A DNA stretch of 64,000 nt, taken from positions 14,012,934 to 14,076,933 of the forward strand of contig JAKGHH010000003.1 in the NCBI GenBank assembly GCA_022828595.1. The letters run 5' to 3'. Below the pieces are notes generated by a model that saw nothing but the letters and a program-made list of their open reading frames with translations, was not told the DNA's origin and did not search any database. This DNA comes from Nelumbo lutea (taxonomy: Eukaryota > Streptophyta > Magnoliopsida > Proteales > Nelumbonaceae). Made by a program: the position numbers and the translations under genes. This document shows, piece by piece, positions 46,221 to 57,017 of the stretch (positions are counted from its first letter, which is position 1; every line of letters starts with the position of its first letter).

Positions 46221-47631
46221 GTTTCTCTTGTTTTTGCAATTGTCTGGTTTTTTTCCTTCTTTATTGGTTGATTTAATTTAGTATTTTTGGTCTAGTGTTT
46301 ATCAATACATCTAATTCATAGAATTCCAACAATTTGATTAATTCCTTTTTACTATCTAAATAAACTACATTATAAAGCAAATATTAAACCCCAAAATTTA
46401 CTCTCATGGATGGTGATAAATCTAGACCAATGTTTTCAAACCGTCATTGACCCAAACAATCCGATTGTTCAGCCCGAAAACCATCTAGACAACCGTTTTC
46501 ATTTTACTCCAAATCTAATCCATAGACAAAAACCATTAAATTGATAAACAACTCATTGACCCAGGTTGAACCATTAACTCATTAAACAGTTTTAGCTATT
46601 TTTTATTGACCCTATCGGCCAGAACAGTTCTGATTCTGACAATGAACAATGATCTAGACAATGAGTACACCTTGAAACTCAGCAAAACACCAGGTTCTAT
46701 ACATGTTTTCTATACTTTGATTCTATAACTACGCATCATTATACACCACATAGGCATAGACAAAAAAGGTGAAACGTTGTTTCAATTGCAAGAAATGTCA
46801 ACACAGTCTTTGCTCTCATATAACATGTGGCATTCCATATTATTTGAGTTCACATCTCAGCCCCACAACGCCTCACAGCACATCATGCCGTGTATTGGAA
46901 CATCTCCCGATGATAGCATAGTTTCGATGATATCATCATCGGAATATGTTTTCAATAAACGGCGGAATGTGTGAGAGTTGTGGAAATACTTAACGCTTAC
47001 ATGACAATGATATGTATATGATGAGCTTGTTTGTTGAAGGATGTATTTTATTTACGAACAAAAAACCTAGACGCCCCACAACCAGCTAGCAGTGATTAAC
47101 AGAACTACAACTATGGATGCCTTCCTTCCTTCCTTCGGATTCATTCTATTCTTTTCTGTTTGGTTGCGGGAGAGGCAACCAATAAGAATTGAGATTTGAG
47201 AAAGAGGAAAGAAGAGTTGGGATCTATTCCCAGTCAAACCCGTTCCACCACGCTTCCAACATAATGTAACACCGCACATCTTACCATAACACTGGAACGG
47301 TGGAACCCACTATGTCTGAGATGTACGGTGTCAGATGACATTGGAACGTGGGATTTTGTTAAGAGCAGATCCACTCGGACTAATATCCCCATTGGCTCCT
47401 TCGAAAATTTTAAGTTTTAAATTCATATCTTTTATCCACAAAAAAAAGTGCAGGAGCGAGTGTTGCGCTCGATGAGTCGAATGCAGAAAGGGATATTTTC
47501 ATCCAATCAGAAATACACACGTCAGTTGCTACAGAAATGGTCGTTCCCTCCTTCCTCGCACAAACTAATAACGGAAGTACAAAACACGATCACCGTCTCA
47601 TTAGTTAATTCAGTCTCGTTGGTTCGTTCGT

Positions 47632-47634
<3 letters not shown>
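46221..47634. other. Intergenic/promoter side of the PTST-like gene; decayed MITEs
   Basis: 46848-46982 is a damaged hairpin-family copy (GAGTTCACATCTCAGCCCCA, GGAACATCTCCCGATGATAG). 46430-46690 has scraps like the CATGGTTTT family. The last few hundred bases before the gene are less AT-rich and presumably include its promoter. No other gene was seen. Confidence 0.5.

Positions 47635-47670
<36 letters not shown>
47635..47670 (+). repeat. (CT)18 tract in the probable 5' leader of the PTST-like gene
   Basis: Uninterrupted CT dinucleotides ending about 90 bp before the start codon. Such tracts are common in plant core promoters and leaders. Confidence 0.9.
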
Positions 47671-47673
<3 letters not shown>

Positions 47674-47750
47674 CGTCCTCTCCTCATTTTCTTTTTCTGC
47701 AGATTGATGTAAAATACATTCACCCCTTTCAGCTTCATCTGCTTCAAGAA

Positions 47751-47774
47751 ATGCGGGAACGATGGCTTCGTTAA
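47751..47774 (+). promoter_or_regulatory. Overlapping upstream ORF at the PTST-like start
   Basis: An ATG at 47751 opens a seven-codon frame (MRERWLR, stop at 47772-47774). It overlaps the main ATG at 47762 in another frame. The uATG has G at -3, the main ATG has A at -3 and G at +4. If it is in the transcript it could lower main-frame translation. Confidence 0.5.
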
Positions 47775-50700
47775 TTGCAGCTTCGAATCACTTCGTTTTC
47801 TCGTTTCCTACGGTTGGGGGCCGCCCGCACTTTCCCTCCCTCGCTTTTGCTTTCTTGATTCATCAAAGAAGACGGCGACCTGCTTCTCTTGGTCTCCTCA
47901 TCGAAAACCAGAGCGTTTCTTCTGGGGTTTCTTGTTTTGAGAGCATGAGTTTAGCGACTCCCGTTCTTGTCTTTCGGAAGAGCTCTTGTTCTGGTTCAGT
48001 TCGGATGTGTAAGAGTTGGGAGGGCGAAGGAGACTCTGCTCTGGAGGATGAGATTTTGAATTTTATGCAGAAATCCGACAACCCTGACGTTTTCCCCTCC
48101 AAGAAAGAGCTGATTGACGCCGGCAGGATGGATTTGGTGGAGGCCATCGAGAAACAGGGCGGCTGGCTTACGTATGGTTGGGATGCCGATGACGAGGAAG
48201 AGACAGTCCAAAGAGATGCATTTCTAGGTTCAAATTTGGTTTTCGATAAAGAACATGATAATAATTTCGTTCTTGGCGATGATAGACTCTGTCAACGGAG
48301 GATTGATAATATTTCTAGTGACGAGAAAAATTCTCTGGGCGACATTGACGTTGGGAGTTCTGAGGTTTCTTCTTCCTCTACTAGCTCTTCTTATCCGGCT
48401 TCGTCATCTGATACACCAATGTGAAGCTCATATTTAGTTCTCTGTTTCTTTGTTTTTTCTATAATCTTGGTTTTCTTGGATGATCAACTAACTGGGACGA
48501 TCTTTTTGATTCAGAAATACGAAGGGGGGAGAGGATGCTGGAATTCACGGTATATTGAACCGATTGGAGAAAGAGAGAAGTCTGTATTTTGGTGTTGGTG
48601 CCGAGAAAAAAGATGGTAGCAGTCATTTGTGGAAGAAGGAAGATAGAGATGACTTTCGACGAGAAACCTCAGGAGATATGGGTAAGTTGGATTTATTGAT
48701 TACAAGAGACAGTATTATATTTCCTTGGATTTGATGGTTGGATAGTATGAACAAACGACTTAAAGGATGTCAATGAGATTCACACCTCTATTTTCACTTG
48801 CTCCATTATGAATACTAATGTATGGCATGAGATGTTGTGAAATTGGATTCTATGTTTTTGGGTTTCGAAATTATAATGTTTTGTTCTCCAATAATAAGTT
48901 CGTTATGTTGCATGTAGGATCTAAGATAACAAAGTTAGAAGAATTTAAGTCGATGATGACGGCAACAGAACAGTCAAAACATATACACAACCCGGACAGG
49001 AATTTAAGTGATTCGGGTTGAAAGCCTGCACCCATGGATGATGACGGCAATAGAAGTTTCCACTAAAGATGCAACGAGAGTGCAACTGATCTCTGACCTT
49101 AAAACAGAACAAACTGAACCAAAAATCATAAGGCTGATCCCCTTGTATAGTATGTGGCCTTATTGGCCTTACGCCTCCATGAAGACCCCAACCTCCTAGA
49201 ACCGGGAATACAAGACATCTAACCTCACACTTCCAGTTCATTTCCAAATGTTTTACTTTTTAACCTCTTTAATTGAAGATAAATGCATCTATTCACTCCT
49301 CGATCTTATTGGAAATTGTCAGTCTTTTATGAGTCACTTAAACAGCCTTAGTATGAAAGTGAACATATCATTGGACCTGGTTGTTTACATATCAAATTGT
49401 CAATGCATTTTCGTGCACATTAACTCATCATTATATTTTGTAATGTTGAAGGAGAATTTTTCTAGTTAACTATTTATTTGAATTTCTTCTAATCAAGTGG
49501 ACATTCTGAAACTTAGATCGAAAAGTTCTTAACTTGTAAAGGGACAATTGCTGGCCATGAAAGACGTAGCAGATCATCACTGAGAACCAGTAAAGATTCA
49601 TTTAGTTATGATGGAGATATACATGTTGAGAACGTATCGTACTCAGACTTCGATGGCATAAGAAACTCACTTAGGCCAGATATGTGGAGAAGGTGGAGCA
49701 TTCGACGAGCAGGAATTTCAGATGATGAATTTGAAGGTATTCAAATTTGAAGTGGCACATTTAGATTGAATTATATGTTGCTGTTGTACATAAAGAACCA
49801 TTTCTCATCATTATTTTTCATGTAATGTGAAGCTGGTGAAATTGTGCCGAGTGAAAGTAGAACTGAAAGGATAACGGATTCTATGAACAATGAGATGCTT
49901 GCAAGCGAACAGGAAGGGAATGAACAAAATCAGATACTTTTTCGGCTTCTGAAAATGGATTCAGAACTTTCTTCTATACTCCACTTACTGAAGTCAAATG
50001 TAGTTGTTTTTCCTAAGGTGGGTGTTCTGATTCTTACGTTCATATAAATTTTTTTTAATCTATCTGCTGTGGATTACTAAGAAATTTAGACTGATCTCCG
50101 CTGTTCTTTAGTTATCTCACTCTGATTTTCACTTCCCAAAGTGTAGTAAATTTTATCTTGGAAAAACATGGCAACATGTAGCCTTTAGATTTTATCTGGG
50201 TTTCACAAGTACTTGGAACAGAATAATCTACTATTTTTATGGAGGCCTTTATAGGAGGTGTTGTTTTTGTGCTTTTAAACCCAGTTGTACAATAATCATT
50301 TTAACTGAAACACATTAAGAGAGTTATATAAGTGTGTCAATGCATTTAATTTAAACATGGGGTGGTGACAGAAGTATAAATTTCAACCTCAACCATTGTT
50401 ACTCTCTGTGCCTGACTGCCTGTATTGTTGATATGTGTGAGTGGTGTAGCTTTTTTATAAAAGAGAATAGATATCTACCTATCCCCCCCTCCCCCACAAA
50501 GCATAGAAAAAGGAAATTGACAAATTTGTAATGATTGTTTTTTAAGAGAGACCAGATTCTAAAGGTAATTTCTTAACATCCTATTAAACATTCTTCCACA
50601 GGACAACAAACATTCATCAGAGGATTTACAAATGCTTTATGATGCTTGGGAGTTCCAAGAAACTGAAAATATGAACAGCCAAGCTAAACTGCGATCAATT

Positions 50701-52217
50701 CGTGCAAAACTGACAATAATGGAAGGCAAGATGGCATTGGCAATTACGTATGCATCTCCCGAATTTTGATCCCTTTCACCTTTATGCTTGCTTTCTCCAT
50801 TGTCCCTTATTTTTTACCATTGTCCTTGCCTCTAATCTCTTTACAGTGAAGCACAAAAGATGGCCAAGGAGAAACAGAAGAGAATTGATGATGCCCAACA
50901 TGCTTTATGGCTTCTCCGGACTACTTGTGTTGTGTGGCCCACTTCAGCCTCAGAGGTTCTTTTAGCTGGATCTTTTGATGGATGGTCTAGTCAGGTTTGT
51001 TCCCTCACTGAAATAATAGTTCTTTGGTATTTGTTCTAGCTAGAATATATCTCTTTGACGAGATCAACCTTAATGCACCATAGTCAGATATTGGTGTCCT
51101 AAACAGGAATATAAGAGTAATAACACTTGTTCAACCTTAGAAGATGATAAAAGTTATTACCTTTCAAACTAGTGGTACTAAAATTTCTGCAGGAAAAAAC
51201 TGACTTTCAGATTTTAGTAAGCAGAAATATTTCTAAATATACTCCATTTTAGATTCTGTGGATCTTATTCTTAACTTTCCTGGCTGATGGAAATCAATCC
51301 ATGAATTGTTAGTAGTGCAATGGATGAGAGAGAATGGTTCTTGAGATCCTGCTGGGTCTAATAGCAGGACAATGAAAAGAGCCAGGGCATAACAGCAATA
51401 CAGCATATAGCTGAAGAAACAAGAGAAGACGGTAAAAAATACAATAAAATCGGGTCTAGTCTCTATATTCCTTGCCTAGGCAAGGATTGAGCAAAGCATA
51501 TGCAATCTAGGAAGCACTCTGAATGATCTGTTCAAAAGGGTTGCTAGCATCTTTGCCTCCCACTGGGTAAATTATGCAACCTCGAATCTTAATGCTTCAA
51601 TTGCTATTGTCCTAACTAGAAATAAAACCAAAGTTTGTTTGGTGTTATACTTGTTGAGTTTTCTCCATGAATTGTGCCCCTTTTGTTTTGCAAGATTCCT
51701 TTCATGACATGATGGGCTCTATCAGAATCATTAGAATTGTCATATTTCTAGTTTCTCTACAACTAAGTTGGTCTTAACCAACTGAATTGGGTGGTTAAGA
51801 GGTAGGGTTGGTTGTTAGGGATTTTAAATCGAACTTGAGTAGTGAACTGACATCCCCACCACTTTCTTTACTCTTCCATTTCCCTTTAAATTCCCCCCTC
51901 CACCCACTATTCGTGTGGAGCACTTAAATTTATTCTTTTGCAATGCCATTTGCAGAGAAAGATGAAGAGGTCAAGTAATGGCATATTTTCTTTGTGCTTG
52001 AAGTTGTATCCAGGTAGATATGAGGTGGGTTATCATTCCATGCAATCAGTCAATTTGGTAGCAGCATTCTACACTTTTTCCAGTTAGGGGATAATGATAG
52101 TAAAAATTGTGGTGTTTACAGATCAAGTTTATTGCGGATGGAGTGTGGATGGTTGATCCCCTGCGACCTATTGTACACAACAATGGCTATGAAAATAATC
52201 TTCTGATCGTTACATAA
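47762..52217 (+). CDS. PTST2/3: PTST2/PTST3 (FLO6-like) starch granule initiation protein, CBM48
   Basis: Chloroplast protein that binds malto-oligosaccharides through CBM48 and acts with starch synthase 4 in granule initiation (family knowledge). Exons: 47762-48420, 48515-48681, 48918-49016 (tentative), 49542-49736, 49833-50017, 50602-50747, 50847-50994, 51956-52024, 52122-52217. Joined they give 587 aa, or 554 aa without exon 3; both keep frame. The N-terminus is Ser/Arg-rich, like a plastid transit peptide. Residues 94-135 form the conserved block LEDEILNFMQKSDNP...KKELIDAGRMDLVEAI. Then come HGILNRLEKERSLYFG, SLRPDMWRRWSIRRAGISDD and a coiled-coil region (AWEFQETENMNSQAKLRSIR; EAQKMAKEKQKRIDDAQ). 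The C-terminal CBM48 includes EVLLAGSFDGWS, CLKLYPGRYE and IKFIADGVWMVDPLRPIV. PTST2 versus PTST3 is not settled. Exon 3 uses a weak GTTGAA donor, and exon 4 uses an AAAG acceptor. Confidence 0.9.
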
Positions 52218-55200
52218 AAAATAATTTCATTTTTTTTTTGTTAGTAACAGAATTTTCTTTTTTGTAACAATTCATTTGATCCCATGATTCTTTCTTTCTT
52301 TTTTATCTGGCAATGTACTTCAAGTTTAAGTTGTCTGTCTATAATGATACTGGTGTCTAAAGACCTTTTTTGTTTCTTTTGTTGATGGATGTCAAGCATG
52401 CAATTACCGAGAATGAACATTTACATTGAAAACGCTTGTGATCTCAGTTTTCTCTTTTTCCCAATTTGCTCCCAAGCAACAATGGAGTATGATTAATTCT
52501 TTTAAAATAAAACACCTGTATATTTCTTTCCTCAGCGTCCGACTATTCCTGAATGGTAACTTCAAATGCCCCTAAGGCCTAAACAAAAGAACCTTTCCTT
52601 GGAAACACTTGGCTTAAGTCTCTTATTGATTTGAAAAAAGAGGATTAAATAAAAGGATAAATTACCTTATAAATTGGTCCACTACCTTATAAATTACCAT
52701 AAAATTCAAATGAAAGGACAATGAACCTGCTTCTACTTCTACGTCCTCTATGCAGCATCGATCCAACGTAACACCATCATCAATCAGCGTTGTTGGAGAT
52801 ACTCACGACATTCATTACAGCTTTAGGATTTTTTTCTTGGGAGAATGACATTCAGCCCAGATCAGAATTTTATAACCCCAAAGTAATGTGGTTTATATGG
52901 GGAGAGGGCTAATCGTGTGTATCCGTACTTGTCCGTTTCGAAGGGATAGCCCATCCCTCAACCCAAGTGCAGACGGAATTTGTGGGGGATGATGTGATCT
53001 CCTTTACATACTGACTGGAAATCTCGTTTTACTTGATCAATCCAACAACTCTCTCTGTGGTAAAGCTTTGATTATCCCGTGAATAATTGATACAATAGTC
53101 ATCAGGCAAAGCTTCTCCGTTGTCACATCATTGTGTAGCCCAGCAGCATCGGATGATGACTTGTCAACAACATATTACCGGTTTATAATAGTAGATACTG
53201 ATGGGGTGTTCACTTGTTCCAATGGAATGGTCTAACGTATTGAAAACTGCTGTTATGAATTCCAATTCTGCAGCAGGCAGCAGCTTTTATATGATGATGA
53301 TGATGATTATGAACAACACCTGTCTTTGTCACAGGTTGTTGTGATTCAGGTTGTCCTTTCTCAGACTGATTTTTTTATTGCCAAGTTGTCTTTTCGAGGC
53401 TATTTTGTGCGGTTACTGAGTATTGGGTGAGGGTACAACGCCACAAGAGTTCTGTCAAATTCCATTCACCTGTAATAAAATAGAACTGGCCTACGCAAAA
53501 CACTGGATCTTGTAAAGTTAGATGTTCATGTCCCCCTGGCTTCCATTTTTATATACAGAACCAAGGTCGACCCGGGAAACGCTGTTGCCATGAAAGATTG
53601 CCACTGTCGAAGAAGAAAAAGCAAGGTGAAAATACACGACAGGAGTAGTTTTGGTATTTTGTAATTTAGAGTAGCACGTGCCCTCCTATACTGTAGATAA
53701 CTTAAACTTAGGAAATAGGAGTGTGGAATTGGATTTGTTATGGAATATTTCGATTCCAACTGTTTGGTTGGATGGAATCGGAATCCCATTCCCATTTGTT
53801 TCACATTTGAGAGAATGGTCATTCCCTATCTTTTCTTTGGGAACGAAATCTTATTCGTCAAACTTTTTTTTGCTTCAAAGATGGGCTTTGGGGCGGAGAT
53901 GGGTTTTAGGATTCTACAACCTGTGCGGGTATGGGTAGGATACAATATTAGGCTAAGCTCGACCCTCTCCGATCCACATATTATTGGAAAGCATATAAAT
54001 TTTATGTATCAAGTGTTGAATTTAATAATATTATGAATTTTATGTGAAAGATAATACATAGCTTATGTGTTTTCTACATGTCTTAATCCAACCCGTCCCT
54101 ACCCTATGTGGCGAGGGTATGGTCGGGGAGGGTTTTGCATTTTCATGTACGGATAGGATTTGGATTCTCAAATTCCAACCTGTTACAGGTTTTGAGGCAG
54201 GTACAAGTTGGGAGGTTTAGGGGCGGGTAGGGTCTAGAATTTACAAAACCCTCCCCGATTCCAAACCCTTTTTCAGTTGTTCCTACAAACCAAACAGGGC
54301 CTTAGTGTTACATCTGAAAACTCAAAATACATATCCTATCACTACCCAAATTATAGGTACCTATTCATAATTTACCCTTAAATAAATTTTAAAGTAAATT
54401 ACAAATACTCACCTTGTACTTGGGGTGTTTTGACACTTAACCCCTAAGCCTTGTTTTCTGAAGAGGACACCTGTACTTTTATATTTCATCACATTGCACC
54501 TGTGATTAGTAAAGGTTAACGGTGAAAATAAATATCAATATTTTAAAAAAAAAAGACTCAGAACCAGAACCATTCTAAACATTGGTTTTTGGGTTCACGG
54601 TTCAACCGTTTGATTTGAATGAATGGCCCATTTTGACAAAAAAATTTAAAAAATAATTAAAATAAAAAATAGCAAAACTATTGAATGACAGTTCAATCGC
54701 CTAGGTCAACAAGTTATTGACCAATTCAACAATTTTTTGCTAGGAATCGAGTTTGGGATAAAACCGAACCGATTGCTTGAACGATTCACAGGTCGAACGA
54801 TCCAACCGTCTAAATCAACAGTAGTGGTTTGAAAACATTGATAAATATACTAAATTACCCCTTTCTGGAGTCTTTGGGCTAATACCAACAAGCCAACAAT
54901 GACAAAATTTATTAAAATCCCATTCTAAAGCGTAGTGTTTGAAGATCAACTATTCTTTTTTTTTTTTATATATTAAAGATCAACCATTCATTCAAGGACT
55001 TGAAGAGAATTTCTTGTTCAACAACATTTTCAATATTCATAGAGTGTGGAAGTATTTTAGACACACTAAGTTCAAAAGAATGGTTAAAAAATAATAATAT
55101 AAGGGTAGTTTGGGGTTTAAAAAATGCATAAACCTGCACATAACGGTCACATGAGCAGACACCCACGTCCACCCTATACTTAATTCAAGGAATGTTCACA

Positions 55201-55984
55201 AGGGTAAGATCCAAAATGGCAGAGAGGGAAGTGTTTGTTGCAAAACATAGTTCAGGGGGCTAAAATATCACAACTCTATAGGTATAGGGAGGGATCTATA
55301 ATTTAAACCCTAATTTTAATTTTAAAGTGGCATCGATATATGGTATTTGAATTCTCATGTTTTCGGTGTGTTAAGAATATTTCTTGTATATATGTGTTAA
55401 ATTTATAAGGAAATATTTCCTATGGTTGAATTCTCATGTTTTTGGTGTATGTAGAGTTTTTAACCACACATATCGAAGATTATATGGTATTTGAACTTAA
55501 ATTTTATAACTTAATTAAATCCAAAACAACTATCTGATTTATATAATATTAATGTAACATGTGTAAATAAATATTAATTATATATGAGACATTGTATTTA
55601 AATTTATATTTTATGACCCACATCCAAATATACATATGGTTGCCTTTATATGCGGTGTAAAGCCTCATACGTGTATAAATCCATCAATGGAGTTTCACAC
55701 TGAACGGTTTAAAATCTCTGAACTGTTGAACTTCGTAAAAACACGTAATTATCAATATAAAACACTACTATAAGTGAGGTTTTATACCGATTTACAATAT
55801 AAAACTCTATCTCACCCAAACCCCGACAAATCTGAATAACTAAATCAGAAATAACATTTTACATCGATCTTGATGTAAACAAATGAAAATTTTTACATGA
55901 GGTTTTACAGCACAAATAAATAAACGCCCCTTATATATATTGTGTGATTGTCTATGGGCACGGCCCACGGGAGGGATACTCCAT
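52218..55984. other. Intergenic, decayed repeats, no gene seen
   Basis: 52218 onward is the 3' flank of the PTST-like gene. 53700-54300 is a GC-variable repeat-like stretch ending AACCAAACAGGGCCTTAG, with GGTATGGGTAGG-type motifs. 54575-54841 is a diverged CATGGTTTT-family relative (ATGGCCCATTTTGACAAAAA; GGTTTGAAAACATTG end). The remainder is AT-rich. No coding exon or RNA gene was recognised. Confidence 0.5.
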
Positions 55985-55993
55985 CCCATATAT

Positions 55994-56175
55994 GAGTTCA
56001 AATCAGCTCCCAACAACATTCTACAGTACATCCCCGCCATGTATTAGGAATATCTCCCGATGATAATACCTGGAATGATGATCATCATCGCGAGATGTTT
56101 CCAATATACAGCCGGGATGTACTGTGGGACGCGAGACGTTGTGGGGACCAATTTTGTGGGAGCTGATTCGGTCTC
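55994..56175. mobile_element. Hairpin MITE, GAGTTCACATCTG family, 9-bp TSD
   Basis: Left arm GAGTTCAAATCAGCTCCCA; inverted right arm GAGACCGAATCAGCTCCCA. Flanks CCCATATAT (55985-55993) and CCCACATAT (56176-56184) agree at 8 of 9. Inner arms pair ACATCCC...TCTCCCGATGA with the GCGAGATGT...GGGATGT side. The 9-bp duplication suggests a Mutator-like MITE. Confidence 0.82.
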
Positions 56176-56184
56176 CCCACATAT

Positions 56185-57017
56185 ACAGAATTGACAGATG
56201 GTCAATCGTGATTGGCAGACGATACCGTGCTAACAGCTGCTATGAAATTTGAATTGAAATGTGGCCATTGGCCAAGATGCTTGATTGTCTCTCATCCGGA
56301 TCCAGTGATCATCTTGTCGGATTTCCCTGGTACTTCCTAAGTCCCAACTTTGTAGAAGTGTTCCACAGTGAAGGCATATTGCCAAGTGGCAACACAAACG
56401 ACACTCTCACAGAAATGAAATGTGGTACACACCGGTACTATTTTTAGATGATATCATGACCTTAGGATTAGCTCAATTAGCATCTTGTTTATTGATTTTG
56501 ACTCATTAGGTGATCACAGACGTCTGATGTACCGACTTGAGGTGGGTCCCGTCGAGCATGCCTGCTCTCAGCTCCATGTGTACTCGCTGTTTTTTAATGA
56601 GCCCGACAAGTCTGTACGGCAGTCCAGTCCCGGGTTGCAGAGGCCACGTTTTCTCGAGTCATTTTGATATCTAGTCGACAACAACGGCTATTTCTTATGG
56701 CACGACTTCCTATGCACTCCACTCCACTCTACTCTCTTATACGGTGAGAAGACTCGACCCAACTACAAAAGAAAATAGATAATAATAATGAAACTCTGAC
56801 AGCAAAGTTTTCCCCTCTCAGTCTCAGTCTCGTGCTTGAACCTTAATTTTTGGAGAACTGTAATTACAGTTCCTACCTGCTTTCTCTCCAGATTACTGTC
56901 ACTGTTCTCTCACTCTTACCTCTGTTTTCCATCCATTTTCTCTGCCCTCTCTATACTTTGGTCGAAACACCCAGAGAAATCCAGCTAGAAGAAGCCCTGT
57001 TGGTTCGGGAAAGCAAA
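56185..57017 (+). promoter_or_regulatory. Upstream region and leader of the LRR receptor kinase gene
   Basis: The sequence becomes pyrimidine-rich from about 56720 (CACTCCACTCTACTCTC; CTCTCAGTCTCAGTCTC). This suggests a leader beginning somewhere after 56740. No clear TATA box is seen. An open frame runs in phase into the gene but its first codon is TTG, so it does not change the start. Confidence 0.4.

Noticed and set aside
47863..48211. Minus-strand frames across PTST-like exon 1
   Set aside because: Shadows of the real exon, which is supported by conserved blocks and splice continuity.
56850..57017. N-terminal extension of the receptor kinase
   Set aside because: The extended frame has no ATG before 57018 (it opens with TTG) and a signal peptide starts correctly at 57018.
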